Assembly: GCF_005938675.2 (NCBI RefSeq)
Contig: NZ_VCCH02000001.1
Location: 1-64,000, forward strand
Direction of reading: 5' to 3'
DNA from: Mycobacterium sp. KBS0706
GTDB taxonomy: Bacteria; Pseudomonadota; Alphaproteobacteria; DSM-16000; Inquilinaceae
DNA: 64,000 nt
Shown: piece by piece, positions 42,745 through 51,766 of the stretch
How the letters are laid out: each line of letters begins with the position of its first letter
Numbering within the stretch: position 1 is the stretch's first letter
Position numbers and translations under genes: made by a program
Notes under the pieces: generated by a model
Seen by the model: the letters and a program-made list of their open reading frames with translations, nothing else
Database searches by the model: none
Told to the model about the DNA's origin: nothing

Positions 42745-44547
42745 ATGCAGGACGGTGCGGGGAAACGGCGTACCGGATGGCGCGCGCTCGCGGTTCTTTC
42801 CGGCATGCTGGCGGTCGGATGCGCCGCCCCGGCGCTGGCCCAGATGCTGCCCCTGCCCCCAGGCGATGTGGTGTCCGGCCTCGTCTACCGCCGGGACGGG
42901 ACCTCGGTGCCCTTCGTCAGGACCGGCGCCGACGCCAACGCCTATATCTTCAGCACCGCGCCGACCGAATCCTTCGTCAACTCGGCCGCGGCGGCGGTGG
43001 TGCGGACCACGGCCGACACCCAGTATGTCCGCGTCTACACCGAAGGCACAACCCGGCCGGTCGGCGGCTTCATCGCCGGCTCCGACACCGTGCGCGGGAT
43101 GACGGCCGCGGAGATCAAGGACCGGCTCGCCCTGCCCTATCTGCCGGATTCGCTGACCATCGTCCGCGTGCCGGCGGGGACCTGCATCCTGACCGGGAGC
43201 GGCGCGCCGATCCTGGGCAACTTTCCCGCCAATCCCCCATCGATCCCGGTCGGCGGCCCCTGGGGCAGCGGTGGCACGGCGCAATCCCTGCTGATCGGGC
43301 GCACCGACGATCCGAACTGCGCCAACCCGCAATTCCTGCCGTCCGACGCCTACACCAACCGGCAGCTGATCGGCGACAAGGCCCTGGCCTATGCGCCGCG
43401 GGCCGGCGGCGGCAATGCCGGCGCGATCGGCGAGGCGCTCGACCGCGCCACGCCGCCGCAGCTGTTCAGCGACATGGACCATGTCTACAACAGCCTGGAC
43501 CTGCTGAACTTTGGCGACGACGACCCGTTGCGGTCGGCGCTGCAGCAGCTGAGCGGCGAGGTCTATGCGGATCTGCCCTCGGTCGAGATCGCCGGCGCGC
43601 AGACCTTCCTGAACGCTCTGCAACAGCAGATGCGCCAGTCCCGGACCGGCGGGTCCCGGACCGGCGGCGGCACGACGGCCGGCGGGTTCGCCGCCGCAGG
43701 GCTCGGCGAGCCCGGCACGACGAGCGCCTGGGTCACCGGCCTGGGCAGCTTCGGCCGCTTGTCGGGCGACGACGACACGCATGATGTCGATTTCGACATC
43801 CTCGGCGTCGCCATCGGCTTCGACCATCGCCTGGACAACGACCTCGCCATCGGCGGCGCTCTGGCCCTGTCGAGCAGCAGCCTCGACACCCGGAAGCTGT
43901 CGGGCGACGGCGACCTGACCACCGTCTCCCTCGGCCTCTATGCCAGCTATTCGCCCGCCGCCTGGTATGTCGACGGCGCGCTGGGCTACGCCCATGGCTG
44001 GGGCACGGTGAGCCGGACGATCTCCTTCCCCGGCATCGACCGCTTCGCCGCCGCCGACACGGATTCGAACCTGTTCCTGTCCGGCATCGAGACCGGCTAT
44101 CGCCTGGCGCTGGGCGACAGCACCGACCTGACGCCCTTCGCGGCGTTCCAGACCATCGTCGTCGGCCAGGACGAGATCAAGGAGAGCGGGGCCAGCGCGA
44201 TCAATCTCGAGATCGGCGGCCAGACCGTCACCTCGGCCCAGGGCATGCTGGGCGCGGAGCTGGCCCATCGCTTCGACATCGGCCTGGGCGCGCCGCTCGG
44301 CCTGTCGCTGCGCGCGGCGTGGAGCCACGACGTCGGCGATACGGACCGGTCCTTCGACGGGCGGTTCGAGGGCTCGGACGCGGAGTTCACCGTGGACGGC
44401 GCCCATGCGCCGCGCGACCTGGCCAGGATCGGCGTCGGCATCACCCTCGCGGCGCAGGCGGTGAACCTGTTCCTGCGCTATGATGGCAGCTTCGCCGACA
44501 GCTATCGCAGCCAGGCCGCCACCGGCGGGTTGCGCGTCAGCTTCTGA
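42745..44547 (+). CDS. Autotransporter-domain outer membrane protein
   Basis: A 600-residue protein. The N-terminal Sec signal ends near PALA-Q (residue 33); the cysteine in LAVGCAAPALA could instead serve as a lipobox. A short passenger (about 35-300), including an SNTASP-like stretch and LRSALQQLSGEVYADLPSVE, the conserved segment before the barrel, is followed from residue 330 by a 12-strand beta-barrel (TTSAWVTGLGSFGRLSGDDD to the final GGLRVSF). The terminal phenylalanine is the BamA recognition residue. Start 42745 has GGGAGG upstream. The passenger is much smaller than in adhesins and its role is unknown. Confidence 0.85.
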   Translation: MQDGAGKRRTGWRALAVLSGMLAVGCAAPALAQMLPLPPGDVVSGLVYRRDGTSVPFVRTGADANAYIFSTAPTESFVNSAAAAVVRTTADTQYVRVYTEGTTRPVGGFIAGSDTVRGMTAAEIKDRLALPYLPDSLTIVRVPAGTCILTGSGAPILGNFPANPPSIPVGGPWGSGGTAQSLLIGRTDDPNCANPQFLPSDAYTNRQLIGDKALAYAPRAGGGNAGAIGEALDRATPPQLFSDMDHVYNSLDLLNFGDDDPLRSALQQLSGEVYADLPSVEIAGAQTFLNALQQQMRQSRTGGSRTGGGTTAGGFAAAGLGEPGTTSAWVTGLGSFGRLSGDDDTHDVDFDILGVAIGFDHRLDNDLAIGGALALSSSSLDTRKLSGDGDLTTVSLGLYASYSPAAWYVDGALGYAHGWGTVSRTISFPGIDRFAAADTDSNLFLSGIETGYRLALGDSTDLTPFAAFQTIVVGQDEIKESGASAINLEIGGQTVTSAQGMLGAELAHRFDIGLGAPLGLSLRAAWSHDVGDTDRSFDGRFEGSDAEFTVDGAHAPRDLARIGVGITLAAQAVNLFLRYDGSFADSYRSQAATGGLRVSF

Positions 44548-44574
44548 ACAGTCGCGGCCCGGGCAGGTCCAGGC

Positions 44575-45732
44575 CTACTGGTCAACGACCGAGCCGTCCT
44601 TGTGCAGGCGGGTGTGCATCTTGCGGGGCCGGTACGGGAACCTCTCGGCCGCATCGGGGCGCAGCGAGATGCCGATCCCCGGCTCGTCGCTGATCGTCAG
44701 GAAGCCCTCGCCGTCATGCCGTGCAGCGCCGACCAGGAAGCTGTCGGACTCCGGCCGCTTGTCGGTGACGTCCCAGGTGTCGTTCGGGAATTCCTGCAGC
44801 ACGAAGGTCGGCGCCGTCGCCGCGATCTGCAGGCACGCCGCCGTCGACACGGCGCTGAGCGGGTTGTGCGGCACGACCCCGGCATGCGACGCCTCGGCCA
44901 GCGCCGCGATCTTGCGGGCGCCCGAGATGCCGCCGACGATACAGACATCCGGCCGCACCATCTGCACCGCGTTGCGGGCCAGCAGCATCTGGAACTCCCA
45001 CAGCGAGGTCATGCGCTCGCCCGTGGCGATCGGGATCGAGATCTTGTCGGCGACATAGGCCATCTCGTCGAGGTTGTCCGGCGTGATCGGATCCTCGATG
45101 AACAGCGGGTGGAAGGGCTCGATCGCCCGCCCGAGCTGGACCGCCTCATAGGGGGTCATCCGCCGGTGGATCTCGATGCAGAGATCCATCCCCCGCCCCG
45201 CGATCCGCCGATACTCCTGCACGGTGTCGACCGCGTCGGCGATCTTCTCGGCATGGGTCTGGAAATACGGCACCTCCCGCCGGCTGTCGAGGAACGGCGT
45301 CAGATGGCCGACGGCGGTGAAGCCCATGGTCTTGGCGGCTTCGATGCCGGAGAACAGCTCCTCCTTGGTCTCGCCGAACACATGGTAGTAGGCGCGCGCC
45401 TTGTCCCGCACCTTGCCGCCGAGCAGGGCGTGCACCGGCGCCTCGAAATGCTTGCCGGTAATGTCCCACAGCGCGATGTCGATGGCGCTGATCGCGGCCA
45501 TCACCGCCGAGCCGCGGAAATGGGCCCAGCGGTACATGTACTGCCAGTGATGCTCGATCCGCAGCGGGTCCTGCCCGAGCAGGTAGTCCTTGAAGCGGAG
45601 GACGGCCCCGGCCGTCGCCTCGTGGAAGCCCCAGGCCCCGCCTTCGCCGAGCCCCACCAGGCCGTTATCCGTCCGGATCTCGACGAACAGGTAGCGGTCC
45701 ACCAGGATGGTCTCGACGCTGTCGATGCGCAT
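44575..45732 (-). CDS. Enolase superfamily (MR/MLE) dehydratase, D-galactonate-dehydratase-like branch
   Basis: A 385-residue enzyme. Metal ligands appear to be E187 (CIEIHRR), E213 (FIEDP) and E239 (ATGER), with H189 and H289 (VPHN) as candidate catalytic bases. The first ligand is Glu where most relatives have Asp, and the second-strand lysine is absent (VGHLTP instead of KxK). Both fit acid-sugar dehydratases that use a single histidine base. It follows the ABC ATPase gene after 11 bases and ends an operon under an FCD regulator. The substrate is unknown; galactonate-like acids are the first candidates. Confidence 0.87.
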   Translation of the reverse strand: MRIDSVETILVDRYLFVEIRTDNGLVGLGEGGAWGFHEATAGAVLRFKDYLLGQDPLRIEHHWQYMYRWAHFRGSAVMAAISAIDIALWDITGKHFEAPVHALLGGKVRDKARAYYHVFGETKEELFSGIEAAKTMGFTAVGHLTPFLDSRREVPYFQTHAEKIADAVDTVQEYRRIAGRGMDLCIEIHRRMTPYEAVQLGRAIEPFHPLFIEDPITPDNLDEMAYVADKISIPIATGERMTSLWEFQMLLARNAVQMVRPDVCIVGGISGARKIAALAEASHAGVVPHNPLSAVSTAACLQIAATAPTFVLQEFPNDTWDVTDKRPESDSFLVGAARHDGEGFLTISDEPGIGISLRPDAAERFPYRPRKMHTRLHKDGSVVDQ

Positions 45733-45743
45733 GTCTCTGTCCT

Positions 45744-46859
45744 TCAGGAAGAGGTTGGGCAGGAAAGGTTGATCGGCGCCTGGCCGTTCGGGATCAGGAT
45801 GGCGGCGTCCGGCTCGACCCGGACGCGGATGGTCTCGCCGGCGGACGGCGCCGCCCGGGCAGGCAGCTCGGCACGGACGGTGAGGCTGCCGATGCGCAGC
45901 AGGCAGGTGACGACCGGCCCGAGGAAGCCGACCGACGCGACCTCGGCGTCGAAGCCGCCGTCCTCACCGTCGCGCAGCCGCTGGATGCTCTCGGCCCGGA
46001 TGCAGGCCAGGACCGGCCCGGACGGCCTGGCAGCGTCGGGCCGCGGGAACTGGCCCTCGATCACCGGCCCGCCATCCAGGGCGACGAGTGCCCGCCCATC
46101 CCCGGCGGACCGGACGATGCTGGCGTCCAGGATGTTGGCGTTGCCGATGAACTCGGCGGCGAAGCGGCTGGCCGGGCGGTCGTAGAGATCCCGCGGGCTG
46201 CCGGACTGGACCATCTCGCCATCCTTCATCAGGATGATCCGGTCGCTCATCAGCATCGCTTCCGACTGGTCGTGCGTGACGTAGAGCGAGGTCTGGCCGA
46301 GCCGCCGCTGCAGCTCGACCAGCTCGAAGCGCATGCGGTCGCGCAGCCCGGCGTCGAGATTGCTGAGCGGCTCGTCGAACAGCAGCAGCCGCGGCGAGGT
46401 GACGACGGCGCGCGCCAGGGCGACCCGCTGCTGCTGCCCGCCGCTGAGCTCGGTGCCGTAGCGCGCGGCGAAGCCGTCGAGGCCGACGGTCTTCAGCGCT
46501 TCGCCAACCTTCGCGTCGACCGTCGCGGCGGGCTCGCGGCGCGTGCGCAGGCCGTAGGCGACATTCTCGAACACGGTCATGTGCGGCCAGACCGCGTAGG
46601 ACTGGAACACCATGTTGATGCCGCGCTTCTCCGGCGGCACGTCGCGGCCGTCCGCCGCCACGATCTCGCCGCCGATCCGGATCGTTCCGGCCGAGGAGCC
46701 TTCGAGGCCGGCGATGCAGCGCAGCGTCGTGGTCTTGCCGCAGCCGCTGGGGCCGAGCAGCGAGACGAACTCGCCATCCTCCACGGTGAAGGACAGGTCG
46801 CGCACCGCCGTGACGCTGCCATAGGCGACGACGAGGTCTTCCACGCTGAGCTTGGCCAT
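45744..46859 (-). CDS. ABC transporter ATPase (FbpC/PotA type)
   Basis: A 371-residue ATPase. Walker A GPSGCGKT is at 36-43, the signature LSGGQ at 138-142, Walker B LLLFDEP at 158-164 and the switch region is YVTHDQSEA. A TOBE domain fills residues 275-371. It is preceded by the gene of a double-length permease, the organisation of iron, thiamine, phosphonate and some sugar-acid importers. The dehydratase neighbour favours an organic acid over iron. Confidence 0.92.
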   Translation of the reverse strand: MAKLSVEDLVVAYGSVTAVRDLSFTVEDGEFVSLLGPSGCGKTTTLRCIAGLEGSSAGTIRIGGEIVAADGRDVPPEKRGINMVFQSYAVWPHMTVFENVAYGLRTRREPAATVDAKVGEALKTVGLDGFAARYGTELSGGQQQRVALARAVVTSPRLLLFDEPLSNLDAGLRDRMRFELVELQRRLGQTSLYVTHDQSEAMLMSDRIILMKDGEMVQSGSPRDLYDRPASRFAAEFIGNANILDASIVRSAGDGRALVALDGGPVIEGQFPRPDAARPSGPVLACIRAESIQRLRDGEDGGFDAEVASVGFLGPVVTCLLRIGSLTVRAELPARAAPSAGETIRVRVEPDAAILIPNGQAPINLSCPTSS

Positions 46860-46872
46860 GAGGCTCCCTCGT

Positions 46873-48618
46873 TCAGACCGCCTGGGACAACCTGACCTTG
46901 AGGACGTATCGGCCGACGGCGATCCCGGCGATCAGCAGGACCGTCTGCAGCAGGCCGATGATGGCGGCGTTCTGCACATTGCCGAATTCGAGATAGTCCC
47001 AGGACATCACCGACAGGACCTTGTTGCTGGGCGACGCCAGCAGGATCGCCGCGCTGATCTCGCGGACCGAGAAGATGAAGACCAGGATCCAGGCGGCCAG
47101 GACGCCGGGCCGGATCAGCTTCAGCGTCACCTGTCGGGCCGTCCGCCAATGCGATGCGCCGCAGACCGACGACGCCTCCTCCAGCGCCTTGTCGATCTGC
47201 AGGATCGAGGTGTCGATCATGCGGTAGGCGAAGGGGATGTAGGAAGCGACGAAGGCGATCACCAGGATCCAGATCGTCCCGTAGGCCGGTGTCATCAGAT
47301 AGGTCCAGAAGATGCCGGTGCCGAAGACGATGCCGGGGACGGCGATCGGGAACATGGCGATGGCGTCGAGGATGCCGCCGCCGCGGACATGCAGGCGCCG
47401 CACCGCATAGGCGATGACGGTGCCGAGCAGCACGCACAGCGTTGGCGACAGGATCCCGACCAGCAAGGTGTTGCCGATCGACTGCTGCACCGCCACGGAG
47501 CCAAGCACCGACCGGAAATTATCCAGGGTGAAGGTGGCGTCGAGGATCGAGGACGAGGTGAAGCTGGTGAAGGCGACATAGAGCAGCGCCAGATAGGGCA
47601 GCACGATCGCGAGCATCACATAGGCCAGGATCGCGAGCATCGCCGGCAGGCGCCAGCCGCGCAGCTTGACCAGGCGGGTGCGGTAGCCGCGGGCGGTCAC
47701 GGTGACGAAGCGCGTCGCGGCCTTCGACGCGAAGCGGTAGAAGAAGACGCCGATCAGCGAGATCCAGAACAAGAGCGTGCCGATCGCCGCCGCCCGGGCG
47801 TAGTCCAGCGGGAAGGTCGCGACCGCCCGGTAGATATCGACCGCCAGGAACGGCAGCGCCTGCGTGCCGCCGAGGGCGGCCGGGATCGAGAAGGTGCCGC
47901 AGGTCAGGACGAAGACGAAGAAGAAGGCCGAGACGATCGACGGGCGCACCACCGGGAAGGTCACCTTCAGCGCGGTCGCCAGCGTGCCCGCCCCGTTGAG
48001 GCGGGACGCCTCCTCCATCGACGGGTCCATGCCCTTCAGAGCGGCGGAGACGGTCATGTAGGCGTAGGGCACGTTGTACAGGGCCATGACCAGGATCACC
48101 CCGCCCGCCGTCATCACGTTGATCACCGGACCGGTGGTGCCCAGCAGGTCGTGGGCCAGCACGTTCAGCAGGCCGGCATTCGGCGACGCCAGGACCAGCC
48201 AGGCCAGCGCCCCGACGAAGGGCGACAGGTACAGCGGCGCGATCACCGCGTTCTCCATGAGCCCCCTGGCCGGCAGGTCGGTCCGGGCCAGCAGCCAGGC
48301 CAGGGCGATGCCGATGACGCAGGCGACCAGGGACACCAGAAGCGATGCCCCGACGGTGACCGCCAGGGTCTTGAGGTAGGGCAGCGTCGTGTAGACCGCG
48401 GCGAGGCTGCGCAGCGAGAACTGGGCCCGCGGGTCGACGAAGGTGCCGGTCCGCACCGCGCCGACGAACATCAGCACGATCGGCACCAGGACCAGCACGC
48501 CGAGCAGGAGGCCGAGGACCAGCGGCAGCGCCAGGCCGCGCCGACGCCGGCGCATCGCGGCATAGCCGGCCGGGCGATCCTCCGCCCTCGACGCGGACAC
48601 GGTCGTGGAGACGGTCAT
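46873..48618 (-). CDS. ABC transporter permease, double-domain (FbpB/ThiP type)
   Basis: A 581-residue inner-membrane protein consisting of two fused permease units, about 12 membrane segments. Two docking loops are visible, EEASRLNGAGTLATALKV and EEASSVCGASHWRTAR, one in each half. The ATG at 48618 was chosen because GAGG precedes it and it follows the binding-protein stop by 8 bases; an in-frame ATG at 48651 overlaps that gene. It alone forms the channel, in contrast to the two-gene permeases elsewhere in the window. Confidence 0.92.
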   Translation of the reverse strand: MTVSTTVSASRAEDRPAGYAAMRRRRRGLALPLVLGLLLGVLVLVPIVLMFVGAVRTGTFVDPRAQFSLRSLAAVYTTLPYLKTLAVTVGASLLVSLVACVIGIALAWLLARTDLPARGLMENAVIAPLYLSPFVGALAWLVLASPNAGLLNVLAHDLLGTTGPVINVMTAGGVILVMALYNVPYAYMTVSAALKGMDPSMEEASRLNGAGTLATALKVTFPVVRPSIVSAFFFVFVLTCGTFSIPAALGGTQALPFLAVDIYRAVATFPLDYARAAAIGTLLFWISLIGVFFYRFASKAATRFVTVTARGYRTRLVKLRGWRLPAMLAILAYVMLAIVLPYLALLYVAFTSFTSSSILDATFTLDNFRSVLGSVAVQQSIGNTLLVGILSPTLCVLLGTVIAYAVRRLHVRGGGILDAIAMFPIAVPGIVFGTGIFWTYLMTPAYGTIWILVIAFVASYIPFAYRMIDTSILQIDKALEEASSVCGASHWRTARQVTLKLIRPGVLAAWILVFIFSVREISAAILLASPSNKVLSVMSWDYLEFGNVQNAAIIGLLQTVLLIAGIAVGRYVLKVRLSQAV

Positions 48619-48626
48619 CGCGCGCC

Positions 48627-49763
48627 TCAGCGGCCGAAGATCCCGTTCCACTCGGCGATGATCGGCTTCGCCGGGTCGACATAGCCGGCATCGTGCAGGT
48701 AGTCGATGTAGAGATCCTTGGGATCGGCGTACCAGTCTTCCTTGTACCAGTCGGCCTTGGCCGCCTTGCGGGGATCGACCGTGTCGTCCCGGGCCGAGGC
48801 GACGCCGGCGACCTTGAACCAGGCCGCCTGCCCTTCGGCGCTCGCCGCCCAGTGCTGGAACAGCCGCGCCGCGTTCGGGTGCGGCGCCTGGGCGGAGATC
48901 GCCTGAACCGTCAGGTTGGCCGGGGTCGGATCGGGGAACACCCAGCGGATCGGCGCGCCCTTGAGGTAGAGGCCGCCCATGTCGCTCTGCGACGCCTGGT
49001 CGACGATCGCATGCTCGCCCGCCGCCAGACGGTCGTACATCGGCGACTTGCTCTCATAGACCTGCGGCTTCAGCGCCGCCATCTTCGCCAGGAAGTCCGG
49101 TCCGAACTGGTCGCGCTTGCCGCCGAGGAACATGTAGACATAGGAATAGCTGCTGCCGCCGGAGGCCGGGGTGCCGGTGGCGAAGCGGCCCGCCCAGCGC
49201 GGATCGGTCAGGACGTTCCAGCCGCCCTCGCGGATCAGCTTGTCCTCCTCCGGCGTGACCTTGCTGGAGTTCCAGGCAATCCCCATGGCGTTCACGAAGA
49301 TCGTGTACCAGACGCCGTCCTTCTTCATCTCCGGCCGGATGCCGGCCGCCGAGGCCGGGACGTAGTCCGCGATCAGCCCCTCGTCATGGGCGGATTCGAT
49401 CAGCACCGTGTCGGTGATCTGGACGAGGTCGGCGATGTGCTGTCCGACGCGCTCCTCCGTCAGCCAGCGCTCGAACAGCGGGTAGCTGGGGCCGCGGACG
49501 TTCTGCGTCGTAATCCCGAACTTGTCGGTGAAGGCCTTGGTCCAGACCGCGGTCGGGTCGATCGCGGTGGTGTGATAGTAGGTCAGCGTGCCCTCGCCCT
49601 TGGCCGCGGCGACCAGCCCGGCATCCGGCTCGGTCGCGCCCTGTGCGAACCCCGTCCGGCTCAGAAGGGCTCCCAGCCCGGCCAGCGCGCCGCCCTGCAG
49701 GACCCGGCGGCGCGACCAGGCGCCATGCGAACCGAAGCGCGAACGATCGTCGAAACCGGCCAT
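48627..49763 (-). CDS. ABC transporter substrate-binding protein (COG1840/Fe3+ type), Tat-exported
   Basis: A 378-residue binding protein with a twin-arginine signal (WSRRRVLQGGALAGLGALLS). The body has the cluster D pattern: YYHTTAIDPTAVWTKAFTDK, VAWN-like GIAWNSSKVTPEEDK and LFQHWAASAEGQAAW. The tyrosine pair that binds iron in FbpA is not evident. Start 49763 is preceded by AGGGAGGA. It is the first gene of the operon, divergent from the FCD regulator, with an 18-bp palindrome between. Confidence 0.9.
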   Translation of the reverse strand: MAGFDDRSRFGSHGAWSRRRVLQGGALAGLGALLSRTGFAQGATEPDAGLVAAAKGEGTLTYYHTTAIDPTAVWTKAFTDKFGITTQNVRGPSYPLFERWLTEERVGQHIADLVQITDTVLIESAHDEGLIADYVPASAAGIRPEMKKDGVWYTIFVNAMGIAWNSSKVTPEEDKLIREGGWNVLTDPRWAGRFATGTPASGGSSYSYVYMFLGGKRDQFGPDFLAKMAALKPQVYESKSPMYDRLAAGEHAIVDQASQSDMGGLYLKGAPIRWVFPDPTPANLTVQAISAQAPHPNAARLFQHWAASAEGQAAWFKVAGVASARDDTVDPRKAAKADWYKEDWYADPKDLYIDYLHDAGYVDPAKPIIAEWNGIFGR

Positions 49764-49828
49764 GACGCTCCTCCCTGGATTCTTGGGTGCCTCTGCGGCA
49801 CGTGCTCTCATTGAGCGGCCATACATTT

Positions 49829-49846
49829 GCGCAAATATATTTGCGC
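49829..49846. promoter_or_regulatory. Perfect 18-bp palindromic operator
   Basis: GCGCAAATATATTTGCGC is exactly self-complementary. It lies 66 bases before the binding-protein gene (49763, minus) and 60 bases before the FCD regulator (49906, plus). It has the length and central AT-richness of a GntR-family operator and probably controls both directions. Confidence 0.7.
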
Positions 49847-49905
49847 GTCAACGCCGCAGCCGCGATACTCTCGTGAGGCAAGGCATCAGGACGCGTGACG
49901 AGACG

Positions 49906-50625
49906 ATGGCGCAGGAGAAGGCAGTCGACCCGTGGGTGAGCCCGGCTCCCGAAGCGCCGCTCAACGAGCCGACCTATCTCAGGGTCAAGCGCGCCATCAT
50001 CGGCGACCTGGTGTCTGGGCAGTTCGTCCCTGGGACTCATCTGACGATCGAGGCGCTGACGTCGCGCTACGCCGTCAGCCACATGCCGATCCGCGAGGCG
50101 CTGCGCCAGCTCGAGGGCGAAGGGATCCTGATCTCGCTGGCCCATCGCGGCTTCCGGATCGAGGCCATCACCGAAGGATATATCCGCAACATCTACGACA
50201 TCCGGGTCGGGATCGAATCGATGCTCGCCCACCGGGCCGTCGAGTTCGCGACCGATGCCGACATCGCCACGCTGCGGCGGCTGCATGAGGATCTGAGCGT
50301 CCGGATCCGGTCGGGAAAGCCGATGGTGGCGTCGCGGGAGAACATCATCTTCCACAAGCGCATCTACGGCATCGCGCGGAACCCGGAGGCCGAGTTGATC
50401 CTCGAAGGGCGCACCCGGGTCGTGCGGACGGTCGCGGACAGCCTCGGCGGCTACACCCCAGACGTCTATGACGCGGTCGTCGCCGAGCACGAGAAGATGA
50501 TCCAGGCCTTCGAGGCCCGCGACCCGACGGCGGCGGGACAGGCCGTCTTCGACCATGTCAGCGCGGCGCGGGACCGGCTGCTCGTCCGCATGGCAAAGAC
50601 CGGCGCATTCCCACAGGAGCCATGA
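49906..50625 (+). CDS. GntR family regulator, FCD subfamily
   Basis: A 239-residue regulator. The HTH (TIEALTSRYAVSHMPIREAL, residues 48-67) is followed by an FCD domain with ligand/metal residues in FHKRIYGIARNPE and near H204 (FDHVSAARD). The frame stays open upstream to 49588, through the palindrome and the opposite gene, so the ATG at 49906 was chosen. It is divergent from the ABC/dehydratase operon, and that position predicts it responds to the imported acid. Confidence 0.88.
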   Translation: MAQEKAVDPWVSPAPEAPLNEPTYLRVKRAIIGDLVSGQFVPGTHLTIEALTSRYAVSHMPIREALRQLEGEGILISLAHRGFRIEAITEGYIRNIYDIRVGIESMLAHRAVEFATDADIATLRRLHEDLSVRIRSGKPMVASRENIIFHKRIYGIARNPEAELILEGRTRVVRTVADSLGGYTPDVYDAVVAEHEKMIQAFEARDPTAAGQAVFDHVSAARDRLLVRMAKTGAFPQEP

Positions 50626-50650
50626 GGCTTCGACTGCGCCGGCCCTGCCG

Positions 50651-51766
50651 CTACGACTTGCCGAACCAGCGCTCGCGCAGCTCTTCGTAGCTGCCGTCCT
50701 GGCGCATCGACAGCAGGGCGGCGTCGACGTCGCGGCGCAGGTCGCTGTCGTTGCGGAAGACGAAGCCGTAATCCTCGGGCTGGAAGACCTGGCCGACGAG
50801 GCCGGCATGCCCGAGCCCCTCATGCGCGGCAATGTATTGCAGCACCGGCGCGTCGTAGACCACGGCGTCGACCTGGTCGTCCATCAGGGCGGCATAGGCG
50901 TCCGCCGCATTGGCGAAGGCCACGGACTGGATGTTGGCGGCGCCGAGATAGCGGGCCGATGTGGTGCCGCCCACGGTGCCGACCGCCTTGCCCGGCAGGT
51001 CGCCGGGGCCGTTGATCTCCTGCCGGATCTGCTGGACCGTCAGGCTCGCCGTCAGCGTCGCAGTGTAGAAGGCGACGAAGACCACTCCGGTGAACATCCA
51101 CAGCACCGCCACCCCGCGCGAGATCCAGTGGCGCGGCATCGCATCCGCCTGGGTGGCCAGGGTGCCGAGGCCCCAGAAGAAGGCCTGCAGGATCCCGGGG
51201 AAGTACCGCCTGGTGCCGATCAGGCCGTCGGGCTGGCCGCGCTCGACGAACCAGACGATATGCGCCGGGATGACCGTCAGCAGCCCGGCGATGCCGAGCC
51301 AGACCAGCACCGCGGGCGACAGCAGCAGATGCAGCAGGCTGCTGAAGGCGGTGGCCTCGCGCCCCGGCCGCTCGCTGCGCGTCAGGATGCCGAGGCCGGC
51401 ATTCAGGATCGGCTGCGAGAAGTCATAGTCGGTGATGCGCTCGGCGGTGATCGAGATCGCGCCGACGCCGACATCGGCCGCCCTGCCGGACACGGCGGCG
51501 AGCTGTGCCTGGACGCTGGGCACCACGGTGAACTCGGTGGTCCAGTGACGGCGGCTGGCGATCGCGTTCCAGAGATCGATGCTGAAGCCGCTCAGCTCCC
51601 CGTTGGTCTGCTCGACCAGCGGCGGGATCACGCGGACAGCCACGGGCACCACCCGCTGCGGCCCCTGGGCCGCGGCCGGAAGGGCCAGAGCCATCGCCGC
51701 CATGATCGCCAACACCCACACCCTTGCCGACACCGCGCTCGCTCCCACCGGACACCGAGGCTGCAT
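50651..51766 (-). CDS. Ionotropic glutamate receptor-like channel (family-3 binding domain with pore)
   Basis: A protein of about 371 residues with a signal peptide, a split family-3 amino-acid-binding domain (PLVEQTNGELSGFSIDLWNA, then KAVGTVGGTTSARYL) and, inserted between the lobes, three hydrophobic segments: AVLVWLGIAGLLTVIPAHIV, a re-entrant loop FFWGLGTLATQADA, and a helix ending FYTATLTASLTVQQI. That last motif corresponds to SYTANLAAFLTV of iGluR gates. The potassium filter TVGYG of GluR0 is absent. Frame starts at a GTG (51775) or ATG (51766); neither has a strong Shine-Dalgarno. It is divergent from an adenylate cyclase gene. Confidence 0.8.
   Translation of the reverse strand: MQPRCPVGASAVSARVWVLAIMAAMALALPAAAQGPQRVVPVAVRVIPPLVEQTNGELSGFSIDLWNAIASRRHWTTEFTVVPSVQAQLAAVSGRAADVGVGAISITAERITDYDFSQPILNAGLGILTRSERPGREATAFSSLLHLLLSPAVLVWLGIAGLLTVIPAHIVWFVERGQPDGLIGTRRYFPGILQAFFWGLGTLATQADAMPRHWISRGVAVLWMFTGVVFVAFYTATLTASLTVQQIRQEINGPGDLPGKAVGTVGGTTSARYLGAANIQSVAFANAADAYAALMDDQVDAVVYDAPVLQYIAAHEGLGHAGLVGQVFQPEDYGFVFRNDSDLRRDVDAALLSMRQDGSYEELRERWFGKS

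Noticed and set aside
42328..44406. A 692-residue minus-strand frame opposite the autotransporter
   Set aside because: Low-complexity Ala/Arg/Gly/Asp composition with no motif; the opposite strand has a signal peptide, barrel and terminal Phe.
46852..48684. A 610-residue plus-strand frame opposite the double permease
   Set aside because: Extremely rich in Asp, Gln, Arg and Gly, typical of antisense to a membrane protein in GC-rich DNA.
48627..49763. Annotation as a ferric iron-binding protein
   Set aside because: The iron tyrosine pair was not found and the operon contains a sugar-acid dehydratase, so only the generic class is stated.
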